From: an uncultured Eubacteriales bacterium
GTDB lineage: Bacteria; Bacillota; Clostridia; Oscillospirales; Oscillospiraceae
Assembly (NCBI GenBank): GCA_900319695.1
Contig: ONPN01000008.1
Span: forward strand, 1 to 64,000
Reading direction: 5' to 3'
Length of the DNA: 64,000 nucleotides
The notes beneath the pieces are model-generated. The model saw nothing but the letters and a program-made list of their open reading frames with translations. It was not told where the DNA came from and ran no database searches. This document shows, in pieces, positions 33,252 to 42,900 of this stretch. The position numbers and the translations under genes are program-made. Position 1 is the stretch's first letter, and the number at the start of each line of letters is the position of its first letter.

Positions 33252-36200
33252 GCGAGCATACCCCCTTTCTCACGGTCTTTCCCGGCTGCGAGGGCCTGAT
33301 CGCTTCAGCCGGAGGACTGGACAAGGCCTGCGTCACCGACGTGCAGGTGGATATTCGACAGCGCACCGTGTCTATCGCGGCGCGCTTTGCCGTCATGCCC
33401 TCCCCCGTCGATATACGCGAAATCTCCGACTGCATACGCCGGGACTACGGTCTGTCGGGCGTGGGCATCATCCCGGACTACCCCCGCGTCAAGGCCAGCG
33501 CCCCCGCCGTGGACACGCGCGCGGCGTCGAATCCTTCCAAGCCGACCGGGGCCGTGCTCATGGGCAGGGCCATCAAGCAGCGTCCCGTGCCCATGAACAC
33601 CCTGACGCTCGAGTCGGGCCGCGTGACCATCGAGGGCGACGTCGTGGCCGTCACCAGCCGCACCATCCCCAAGAGCGGCGCGGCGGTGCTGAGCTTCGAC
33701 ATCACCGACCGCACCAACTCCATCCGCGTCTCCCGCTTCCTGCGCTCCGACGACGACAAGTCCATCATTGACGCGGTGCAGGAGAAGGACCATCTGATCA
33801 TCCAGGGCGAGATCACCTACTCCAAGTACGACGACGATATGATCCTTGACCCCCGAAACATTATGAAGGGCAAGCGCTTCATCCGCCCGGACAACGCGCC
33901 GGAAAAGCGCGTGGAGCTGCATCTGCACACCCGCTTCTCCGCTCTCGACGCCCTGACCGACCCTGCCGCCGTGGTCAAGCGCGCGGCCTATTGGGGCATG
34001 CCCGCCATCGCCGTTACCGACCACGGCGTCGCCCAGGCCTTCCCGGACATGTGGAAGGCCGGCAAGAAGGAGGGCGTCAAGATCATCTACGGCATGGAGG
34101 CCTATTATCTCAACGACATGGACGGCAACAGCGCCGTCATCGGCAAATCGAGCCTGCCGCTGGATACCGAGTTTGTGGCCTTCGACATTGAGACCACCGG
34201 CCTCAACGCCCAGACCAACCGCATGACCGAGATCGGCGCGATCCTCTTTGCCGGAGACCGGATCATCGACACCTTTAACACCTTTGTCGATCCCCAGCAG
34301 CCCATCCCCGCGGATATTACCCGCCTGACAGGCATACGCGACAGCGACGTGCAGGGCGCGCCGCTGGAGAAAGAGGCCATGCTTCAGTTCATGGAATTTG
34401 TCGGGGACCGGCCCATTATCGCGCACAACGCCCACTTTGACGTGGGCTTCATGACGGCGGCGGCGCGGCGAAACGGCCTGCGCTTTACGCCGGTGTTTCT
34501 CGATACCCTCGCGCTGAGTCAGGCCCTGTGCCCGGAGCTCAAGCGCTTTAAGCTGGACATCGTCTCCAAACACCTGGGGCTGCCGGACTTCAACCACCAC
34601 CGGGCCTCGGACGACGCGCTGGTCGTGGCCCGCATGATGGGAAAATTTCTGCCCATGCTCAAGCAGCAGGGCGCCCATACGGTGGACGACATTGAATCCG
34701 TCTACCACTCTCTGCGCCGCACGGACGTGGCGAAGACCTACCACATGGTCCTGCTGGTGAAGAACAAAACGGGCCTCAAAAACCTGTATGAGATGATTTC
34801 CCAGTCCTATCTGAAATATTTTCACCGCGTTCCGACGATTCCGAAAAGCCTGCTTTTACAGCACCGGGAGGGTATTCTCGTGGGCTCTGCCTGCGGGATG
34901 GGCGAGCTCTACGGCGCGGTGATGAACGGCGCGACGCAGGAGGAGCTGGAAAAGATCGCGGCGCTCTATGACTATCTGGAGATTCAGCCCATCTGCAACA
35001 ACGGCTTCCTGGTGGACAACGGCAGGGTCAAGGACGCAACGGTTTTGCAGGACTACAACCGCACGATTTTGAATCTGGGCCGCAAGATGGGAAAGCCCGT
35101 GATTGCCGCGTCCGATGTGCATTTTCTTGATGCAGAAGATGAACAGTACCGCAAAATCCTGCAGGCGGCAAAGAAGTTTTCCGACGCTGACCGCGACTGC
35201 CCCATCTTCTTCCGCAATACCGAGGAAATGCTGGCCGAATTTGCCTATCTCGGCGAGGAGACGGCGAAGGAGGTCGTCATCACCAACACCCGCGCCATCG
35301 CCGATCAGGTTGACCAGATCGAGCTGCTGCCAAAGGACCTCTTTGCGCCCAAGATCGAGAACTCCGCCGAGGACTTAAAGCGCCTCGTCTATGAGAAGAT
35401 GCACCGCATTTACGGCGATCCCGCGCCGGAAATCGTGCAGAAGCGCGTGGATGTGGAGCTCAACACCATCCTCGACCACCAGTACGACGTGATCTACATG
35501 TCGGCGCAGAAGCTGGTGCAAAACAGCCTCGAAAACGGCTACCTTGTCGGATCGCGTGGCAGCGTCGGCTCGTCGATCGTGGCCTACATGTCCGGCATCA
35601 CGGAGGTCAACTCCCTGCCGCCGCACTATGTCTGCCCCAAGTGCCGGCACTCCGAGTTTATCACCGATGGCAGCTACGGCTGCGGCGCGGACATGCCGGA
35701 AAAGGACTGCCCCGAGTGCGGGACGCGTATGCGGCGAGACGGCTTCGACATCCCGTTCGAGACCTTCCTCGGCTACCCCGGCAACGAGAAGACGCCCGAT
35801 ATCGACCTCAACTTCTCCGGCGAGTACCAGGCCAAGGCCCACAAATACACCGAGACGCTGTTCGGCTCGGATCATGTTTTCAGGGCCGGGACCATCGGCA
35901 CCCTCGCGGAGAAGACGGCCTACGGCTATGTGAAGAAGTACCTCGAGGAGCACGGCGTCACGGCGACAAAGGCGGAGGAAAACCGCCTCGCCCTCGGGCT
36001 GGTGGGCATCAAGCGCACCACGGGCCAGCATCCCGGCGGCCTCGTCGTCATCCCGCAGGATATGGATGTGACGGATTTCTGCCCCGTCCAGCACCCGGCC
36101 GACGACCCCAACTCCGACATCATCACCACGCATTTTGAGTACCACTGCATGGAGTCGAACCTCCTCAAGCTCGACGAGCTGGGCCACGATGACCCGACTA

Positions 36201-37252
36201 TGATCCGCATGATGGAGGACATGACCGGCGTGGACGCGAAGGAGATTTCCCTGTCCGACCCCGAGACCATGTCGATCTATACCTCCCCTGCCGCGCTGGG
36301 GCTCAAGGACGACGACCCCATCATCGGCAAGACCGGAACCATCGGCGTGCCGGAGTTCGGAACGCCCTTCACCCGCCAGATGCTGGTGGACACCCAGCCG
36401 AAGCAGTTCGACACCCTGATCCGCCTCTCCGGCTTTTCCCACGGCACGGACGTGTGGGCGGGCAACATCCACGATCTCATCGTCAACGGCACGGCGAGCG
36501 TCAACGAGACCATCGGCTGCCGCGACGACATCATGCTGTATCTCATCTCCGTCGGGATTGAGCCGTCGCTGGCCTTCAAGACCATGGAGGCCGTGCGAAA
36601 AGGCAAGGTCAAGAAGAGCGGGGAGTTCCCCGGCGACGCCGAGCAGCAGATGCGCGACAAGGGCGTGCCCGAGTGGTACATCGAGTCGGCGCGCAAGATC
36701 GCCTACCTCTTCCCCAAGGCCCACGCGGTGGCCTATGTGATGATGGCCTTCCGTATCGCCTGGTTCAAGGTGCACGAGCCGCTGGCCTTCTACGCGGCCT
36801 ATTTCTACCGCCGCAGCCAGAAGGGCGGCTTTGACGCGGGAATGATGTGCGGCGGCGCGGACGATGTGCGGCGCAGGATCAACGAGATGCGCAGGCGGCC
36901 GAATCTCACGGCGAACGAGGAAGATTTGCTGGTCACGATGGAGGCCGTGTACGAGATGAACATGCGCGGCTTTGACTTCGCGCCCATCGACCTGTACAAG
37001 TCCAAAGCGACGAAGTTTCTCATCACCGAGGACGGCAAGCTCCGGCCCCCGTTTGTGGCGATCTCCGGCCTCGGCGAGACAGCGGCCTGGGATCTCCAGC
37101 GCGCCGGTGAGAGCGGCCAGACCTTCATCTCCGTGCAGGAGCTGTCCTCCGTCTGCCCGAAGGTCTCTCAGGCGCACATCGAGCAGCTCAAAGCCCTCGG
37201 CGCGCTGGGCGAGATGCCCGACAGCAATCAGATCACACTGTTTGATATGTAA
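33248..37252 (+). CDS. polC: DNA polymerase III alpha subunit, Gram-positive PolC type
   Basis: 1334 residues; main replicative polymerase. Order: OB domain (about 95-200), PHP part 1 (HLHTRFSALD near 224), inserted DEDDh proofreading exonuclease (FDIETTGL near 312; HNAHFDVGF later), PHP part 2, zinc motif CPKC...CPEC near 800, and palm with PDIDLNFSG near 850. Start ATG 33248 overlaps the ispG stop. Ends at TLFDM with a terminator shortly after. The only weak sign at the start is that the ribosome site lies inside ispG. Confidence 0.98.
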   Translation: MSEHTPFLTVFPGCEGLIASAGGLDKACVTDVQVDIRQRTVSIAARFAVMPSPVDIREISDCIRRDYGLSGVGIIPDYPRVKASAPAVDTRAASNPSKPTGAVLMGRAIKQRPVPMNTLTLESGRVTIEGDVVAVTSRTIPKSGAAVLSFDITDRTNSIRVSRFLRSDDDKSIIDAVQEKDHLIIQGEITYSKYDDDMILDPRNIMKGKRFIRPDNAPEKRVELHLHTRFSALDALTDPAAVVKRAAYWGMPAIAVTDHGVAQAFPDMWKAGKKEGVKIIYGMEAYYLNDMDGNSAVIGKSSLPLDTEFVAFDIETTGLNAQTNRMTEIGAILFAGDRIIDTFNTFVDPQQPIPADITRLTGIRDSDVQGAPLEKEAMLQFMEFVGDRPIIAHNAHFDVGFMTAAARRNGLRFTPVFLDTLALSQALCPELKRFKLDIVSKHLGLPDFNHHRASDDALVVARMMGKFLPMLKQQGAHTVDDIESVYHSLRRTDVAKTYHMVLLVKNKTGLKNLYEMISQSYLKYFHRVPTIPKSLLLQHREGILVGSACGMGELYGAVMNGATQEELEKIAALYDYLEIQPICNNGFLVDNGRVKDATVLQDYNRTILNLGRKMGKPVIAASDVHFLDAEDEQYRKILQAAKKFSDADRDCPIFFRNTEEMLAEFAYLGEETAKEVVITNTRAIADQVDQIELLPKDLFAPKIENSAEDLKRLVYEKMHRIYGDPAPEIVQKRVDVELNTILDHQYDVIYMSAQKLVQNSLENGYLVGSRGSVGSSIVAYMSGITEVNSLPPHYVCPKCRHSEFITDGSYGCGADMPEKDCPECGTRMRRDGFDIPFETFLGYPGNEKTPDIDLNFSGEYQAKAHKYTETLFGSDHVFRAGTIGTLAEKTAYGYVKKYLEEHGVTATKAEENRLALGLVGIKRTTGQHPGGLVVIPQDMDVTDFCPVQHPADDPNSDIITTHFEYHCMESNLLKLDELGHDDPTMIRMMEDMTGVDAKEISLSDPETMSIYTSPAALGLKDDDPIIGKTGTIGVPEFGTPFTRQMLVDTQPKQFDTLIRLSGFSHGTDVWAGNIHDLIVNGTASVNETIGCRDDIMLYLISVGIEPSLAFKTMEAVRKGKVKKSGEFPGDAEQQMRDKGVPEWYIESARKIAYLFPKAHAVAYVMMAFRIAWFKVHEPLAFYAAYFYRRSQKGGFDAGMMCGGADDVRRRINEMRRRPNLTANEEDLLVTMEAVYEMNMRGFDFAPIDLYKSKATKFLITEDGKLRPPFVAISGLGETAAWDLQRAGESGQTFISVQELSSVCPKVSQAHIEQLKALGALGEMPDSNQITLFDM

Positions 37253-37266
37253 CCCCGAAAGATACA

Positions 37267-37296
37267 CGAAGCCCGCGGCGGATGCCGCGGGCTTCG
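37267..37296 (+). terminator. Terminator hairpin after polC
   Basis: CGAAGCCCGCGGC / GCCGCGGGCTTCG, 13-bp perfect stem with GGAT loop, then TTGCGTTAT (short T-tract). Confidence 0.7.
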
Positions 37297-37310
37297 TTGC
37301 GTTATGGGTA

Positions 37311-39038
37311 TCAAAACAGGTTGTTGATGTAGTCTGTCAGGGCTTGGCGGTTATAGAAGTTTGAGATATTGTCGATGTAATAATCGGGATCGACGCCCTG
37401 ATCTATGTCGTAGAAGGAGCCGTTTTTCAAAAAGGACATGCGCTGGGCGCCCGAAATCTGGAACATGGCGCCCCAGGCGGCGGAGACCGGCTGCACCACG
37501 CAGCTGCCGCCGCCGGAAGTGCGGCCGAGCAGCGTGACCTTCTGCGAGGACTTGAGCGCCGCCGGGACCAGGTTGCCGCAGGAGAAGCTGACCGGAGAGA
37601 TGAGGCAGTAGAGCTTCTTGTCCGCGACGGTGTCGCTCTCGTCAAACTCGCGGTCGAGGTTGACGTCCGAGCGGTAGATCGAAGTGGACATGGCGCCGGT
37701 GCAGGTATCCTTGACGCTGAAAGAGGCCTCCCCGAGCATCCAGCCGAGCACGTAGACCGCCGCGTCCACTGCGCCGCCGGTGTTGTTGCTCAGATCCAGC
37801 ACCACGTTTTCAACGGGGCTGTCCGGGCGGGTGATCTGCTGATGCGCGTAGATGATGAGACCGATGGTGTCATCCGGGATCGTGCCGTTCTCAAGTCCGG
37901 CGTAGAAGGCCTGGCCGTAATAATCGGAGTCAAAGCTGTCGAAGGTGATATAGGCGGTGTTGCCGACCTCCTCGTAACCGGGGCAGCCGTCGGGGTAGAA
38001 AACCTCTCTCGCCCGGAAGTATGTTTTGACGTTCTCGCGGAGTTTGCGTTTTGCCATGGCGTTGTTTTCGGAGAAGTACTGGCGGCCGGAGAGATAAGAG
38101 AACTCATGGAAGCCCGAGTGCAGATCGTCCAGATAGTACTCGACAAACTGCTTGAGCGCCTCGTCGGCGTCCACCGGGTCATTTCCGCGCAGGGCCTCGT
38201 CGAAACCGATCTCCCAGAAGGTCTGGGCAAAGCTTCGGATGTCGTGGGAGTCCTTCAAGCCGTAGAAATTGTCCAGCATCATGCACAGCTCATTATAGCC
38301 GTACTCCGCAAGGGCGTCGCTGCGCTGCGCCGTGGGCGCGGCGTAGTAGAGATCCGCGTACTCCGTATACTCGTCGTTTGTATAGAAGGTACTCTCCACC
38401 GCGAGAAAGAGCGCCTGGCCGTTGAATAAGAAGCCAAACTGGGCCATCGGATGGAAAAAGATGTCGTTCGCGGTTTGCAGCGGGACAAAATAGCTGTCCT
38501 CCACCCGGACAAGGTCGATGTCGTAGGCGGCCAGATCAAAAACCTTGACGTCGCCGTAGCGGTCGAAGGACATCTTCTTGTCGCGCTGGAAGAGCAGGGC
38601 CTGACCGTACTCGTCAACGCCGGGCTCTTCGACCACGTCGATGAGCGTCGTGTCGTAGGAGTTGTGGCGGAACGCATTGTAATCGGTGAAACGGATGAGA
38701 TCCTGGGCAAAATCGAGTTCGACCGTATAGCCGTTCTCGCGTTCAAAGCTGACGGTATCGCCGTCGTAGTGGCTGCTGAGCCCGTAGTTGGGGTCTTTGT
38801 TGATCTCCGTGTTGATAAAGAAGATCAGCTCGCCCAGGTCGTCGATCTCCAGATAGGGCAGATCGTCGACGCCGTCCAAGAAATAGAGCGGAAAGGGATC
38901 GGTCAGGGTCTTTTCGGGGCTGCCGACATAGACGGTGAACGCGCGTTTTTCCACGCTGTGCGCGTCGTCGGCGTATGCCGCGGGGAACAGGCCCGCCAGC
39001 AGCAGAAGCGCCAGCAGCAGCGCAATCCTTTTTCGCAT
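37311..39038 (-). CDS. Secreted S41-family (C-terminal-processing-like) peptidase
   Basis: 575 residues. Signal peptide MRKRIALLLALLLLAGLFPA-AYA. A long N-terminal region of unknown fold carries a copper-amine-oxidase-like substrate strand set, followed by the S41 core: AYITFDSFDSDYY, VENVVLDLSNNTGGAVDAAV, and the nucleophile region CLISPVSFSCGNLVPAAL (Ser). GRTSGGGSCVV follows. No PDZ domain is evident. Follows the lipoprotein gene by 6 bases, so the two form an operon. Confidence 0.88.
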   Translation of the reverse strand: MRKRIALLLALLLLAGLFPAAYADDAHSVEKRAFTVYVGSPEKTLTDPFPLYFLDGVDDLPYLEIDDLGELIFFINTEINKDPNYGLSSHYDGDTVSFERENGYTVELDFAQDLIRFTDYNAFRHNSYDTTLIDVVEEPGVDEYGQALLFQRDKKMSFDRYGDVKVFDLAAYDIDLVRVEDSYFVPLQTANDIFFHPMAQFGFLFNGQALFLAVESTFYTNDEYTEYADLYYAAPTAQRSDALAEYGYNELCMMLDNFYGLKDSHDIRSFAQTFWEIGFDEALRGNDPVDADEALKQFVEYYLDDLHSGFHEFSYLSGRQYFSENNAMAKRKLRENVKTYFRAREVFYPDGCPGYEEVGNTAYITFDSFDSDYYGQAFYAGLENGTIPDDTIGLIIYAHQQITRPDSPVENVVLDLSNNTGGAVDAAVYVLGWMLGEASFSVKDTCTGAMSTSIYRSDVNLDREFDESDTVADKKLYCLISPVSFSCGNLVPAALKSSQKVTLLGRTSGGGSCVVQPVSAAWGAMFQISGAQRMSFLKNGSFYDIDQGVDPDYYIDNISNFYNRQALTDYINNLF

Positions 39039-39044
39039 CCTCTA

Positions 39045-39668
39045 TTACCCTTGGATATTGGCCAGCACTTCCGAGACGGCAGCGATCACGTCGTCGGTAT
39101 CAGCGGTCGCCATGTGCGCGACATCGCCGTCCTGGACGAAGCACATGTCGAAGCTGCCGTTGTCGTCGTTATTGTCGAAGTAGAAGGGCGTGACGGAATC
39201 CATCTCCTCGTCGACCAGGGCCACGTTATTCTCCTCGGTCTGAATCCAACCCTCGCGGGCATAGATGCTGTCGTCGGCGCCCACGATCATCAGCGCGGCG
39301 TAGACGTCGTCGCCATCTTCACGCCAGAGGTAATAGAAGGTGTCGCCGCTGTCGTTGGAGCCGGTCGCGGCGTCCGTGAACTTCTCGCTCAGCGCCTCGA
39401 CATAATCGGCGGCGGTGGGAGCGGCCTCGTCGGCGGGCGCGGGCGTCTCGGTGGTTGTGGTCGTGGTGGTGTTGTGGGTGGTAGACACGCCGTCGGTCCC
39501 GGCGGTGACGCCCATCTCGGTGGTGGTGGTGTTGGTCGTGGTGTTGCCGTCGGCGTCGGTGGTGCTGGTGGTGAAGGTGGTCGTGCTGGTGCTGGAGCTG
39601 GAGACACTGCAGGCGCCCAGGGAGAAGATCAGCGCGGCAGCCAGCAGAACGGGCAGGATTCTTTTCAT
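39045..39668 (-). CDS. Thr-rich lipoprotein of unknown function
   Basis: 207 residues. Lipoprotein signal MKRILPVLLAAALIFSLGAC (Cys at position 20), then a low-complexity Thr/Ser linker of about 50 residues, then a folded acidic domain (YVEALSEKFTDA...YYLWREDGDDVYAALMIVG). ATG 39668 is 10 bases after GGAGG. Operon partner of the S41 peptidase; perhaps its anchor or substrate (inference). Confidence 0.85.
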   Translation of the reverse strand: MKRILPVLLAAALIFSLGACSVSSSSTSTTTFTTSTTDADGNTTTNTTTTEMGVTAGTDGVSTTHNTTTTTTTETPAPADEAAPTAADYVEALSEKFTDAATGSNDSGDTFYYLWREDGDDVYAALMIVGADDSIYAREGWIQTEENNVALVDEEMDSVTPFYFDNNDDNGSFDMCFVQDGDVAHMATADTDDVIAAVSEVLANIQG

Positions 39669-39786
39669 TTTTCTAATTCCTCCATTTTTCATTACTTCGC
39701 GGGCGGCTTGCGTCCGCGTGGGTTTTCAGCTTACCGTTGGTTTACTCAGATCGCTTGCCATCCGGTATTGATGCTTAAACAGAACT

Positions 39787-39795
39787 ATTATAGCA
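39787..39795 (-). promoter_or_regulatory. Extended -10 promoter of lipoprotein-S41 operon
   Basis: Minus-strand TGCTATAAT; no convincing -35. Confidence 0.5.
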
Positions 39796-39847
39796 CAGTT
39801 CCGGTCAAAAAGGAAAGACAGCGAGAAAAATTTTCCGCACAAAGAAA

Positions 39848-39915
39848 ACCGCCTGCCCGAGTGGGCAGACGAATCCCCGAAGGATGCGGGCATTTTTCCG
39901 TATCCTTCGGGGATT
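39848..39915 (-). terminator. Double hairpin terminator after the giant surface-protein gene
   Basis: Minus strand: AATCCCCGAAGGAT / ATCCTTCGGGGATT (39872-39885 with 39902-39915), then GTCTGCCC / GGGCAGGC (39851-39870) followed by GGTTTTCTTT. Confidence 0.75.
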
Positions 39916-39965
39916 GTTGGTTATGTGCGAGGGCGCGGGCTGCCGGGGGCGTCAGCCCCTGCGGA

Positions 39966-42900
39966 TCAGCGGCGGGCCTTTCTGCGCTTACGCTGGCCGT
40001 TCAGAAGGACGGTCGCTCCCGCGAGGGACATGAAGCACAGCGCGGACCACAGGCCGAGATGCGAGTCGTCAGCCGTGCGCGGGCTGGTACTGGAACGGTT
40101 ATAGATAACATTGAAATAGTCGTTTCTATCTACATTTCCGTTCCTGCCTGACCCGAGATAGACCCTTACCCCTTCCGTTGAGGCACCGCCAGAAACCCAT
40201 GGGTCTCCATTTTGGCTGTAGTGGACATAAGAACCAGAGGAAGGTTTCATTTCAATATAAAACCTTGCCGGAGCATTATAGCTTACAAGCCATGTATTGC
40301 CGGTACCATAATGCTTGATATAACTTTGAGTTGTGGACGCGGAGAGCCTTACCGGCGTACCGGTTGTGGAGCTGTCCGGTATCATATACATATAGGTCGT
40401 CCCTGTTCCGGTAGTGGTTGTTGTCCCGCCTCCAGTTGTGGTACTGGTAGATGTGCCATTGGTTGAGGTGAATCCGATAATATACCAAGCCTCAATGGTG
40501 CCGCCATCCCAGAAATCCGGATCATTCTCCCCCTTATTGCGGAAAGTATATGTTCCGGGCTCTTTGAAATACAGCCTGTTCTCTACCAGTGTTCCATCCC
40601 CGGGAACATCCGTCCAGTTTCCGTATTCCGTCCGATATTGCATGCCTGTGGTTACACCATCAAAATACCCGATATATCCTTCTGAGCTGTTATAAACCTC
40701 AACGGGGACAATATCAACAGGCGCAGATTTGGCGCTTGAGATCGTGCCGGTTGCCGGGTTGGTACTCTTAACCTCACACTGTAGTTTCTTCTGAAGGTCA
40801 GGAGCTGTTACCTCATAGAAATCTCCAATATTTTCAGCGGTCTTCCAGTCCTGAACTAATACAGGCTCAGTGTCCTCGTCGTTGTCGTATCTCCACCAGC
40901 GATAGGAGAGCTCACCTTCGTTGTTACTACCCTTGACAGTTGCCTGGATTACCCCGCCTGCACAAGGAGTACTTGATGTAGCTGCCTTTCCACCCTGCGG
41001 CTCATAATACTCAAGTGATACCGTCCCTTTGAGTTTTGGCTCAATCGTCAGATAATAATCCGAGAAAGCGTTGGAACTACCGCGAATACCATTGGTGAGC
41101 TCTTCAATCGCAACTTCATTACCAGCGGCTACAGACTCATGATACAGCGTGTACTGATAGTCGCCTTTGCTTAATCCGGGAGGATATGAAAGCAGGAACA
41201 TCACGTCTTCTTTCAGCGCTGTTTCGTGCTTTTCCTCTGTGGTACCGTTTTCATATTCCTCGTAGAGCTTAACTGTGTATTTATAGGTGGTTAGCGTCTT
41301 GCCGTTGATCGTGCTTGGTTCAACCTCGACCGGATCAGACGCCTCTGTGAAGTACGCAGGCACAAGGACAAACGCGGATTCGCTTGCGGGAGTACCGAGT
41401 GTCGGATTACTCTTGAAGCGGATTTCAATTATACCAGGTTCTTTTACAGAATATGTCGAACCGGTAACCTGATTCCACTGGCCATGACCGGCGTAGACTT
41501 CCATCGAGCTGTTGATGCCGGAGATCAGACCCGCCTGGTTTTCAAGGTCAGTATTGCCATAGTTCAGCAGACTTCTGCCCAGACTTAAATCACTTGGAGC
41601 AGACGGTGCGGTGCCAGCGGTCCACTGTGCGACGAGAGTGACGGGTGCTGTGGTCGTGATCTGCCCACGGTCCTTATACGTTGCAGTGCCGTCCTTTACT
41701 TTCCACTCTTTGAAGACATACTCAGGTCTGGTAAACTCGTTCTTGATCAGATCTGTTGCCACACCTTGCGGGACTTGCTGAGTATACACAGCTCCAACAC
41801 CTTCGCCAGGTTCGAACGTGACGGTGACTGCGGTCACCAGTTCCGCATAGAACTTGATTTCGGGCTCTGTACCGCTGTTCGGCGTATACGAGTCCCCGGC
41901 TTTATAGCTGTCACCAGTGAAATCCGGCTCTGTATTCCAGCCCTTAAACGCCTTGTCCCCGGAATAGGCAGACCCATCCGGCAGCTTGACAGCCTTGCCA
42001 TTTCTGGCAGGCATATCCAGTGCGGGGATGGCCGTATCGCCAACCTGGAATTTCAGTGTAACATCCTTTCTCACTGCTGTGACCGCAAAGGGCGCAAAGT
42101 TGGTGGTTGTCAACATGAGTCCGGTATCGGTCTGAGAAATGCTGTCGGTAATCTCGGTCCAGGTGCTTCCGTTCTGCTGGAATACCTGAATCACATAGTT
42201 TGCCCGTTCAGCCTTAACCTGATCCGTGGGATAGGGCAGTTCAATGGAGATTCCGCCGGTCTTCTCAATTTCGTCTTGCGTCAGGGACTCTCCGCCAACC
42301 CACTTGGGCGTCTCCTTTACAACTTTCTTGGCTGCTTCCGTCAGGTCGTTTGCCGCAGCATAAGTGTCAAAAGAAGACTTCACTTCACTGCTGGCTTCTT
42401 CCTCGACAACTTCAAGCTGAACAAAGGTTACTTCAAAAGTGTTGGGATTGGGGGTCGTGGTGATGGTAAATTGGTATTCGCCCGAAGCGTTCAGTTTTTC
42501 CTCGCCGTTGAACTTCACAGACTTCGTGGCATATCCGGAGGCGGGGGTCACGGAATAGTTCAGCACAGTACCGGCGGATGCTCCGCTATAAGTACCGGAG
42601 CTGATTTCTGTCCCGTCACGTTTAACAGTACCACTTCCATTGATGGTTTCTGTCACAGAAATTTTTGGAAGAGCAAGGACGGTGAACGGTGTGAAGTCAT
42701 TATAGCGGACTATAATAAAGTCATCATCAAGCGTAACATCCGTCAGGGGGCCATCCCAAGTCGTACCATTGTAGTGATAGACGAAAACAACATAATTGTC
42801 TTTGTTATTCTTTACGTCATTACTCGGGTAGTTCAGCTTGAAGATATAGCCGTTCATGGCTTCAATCGCCCCTGGGGATGTGTCGGAAAGCGCAAGGGCG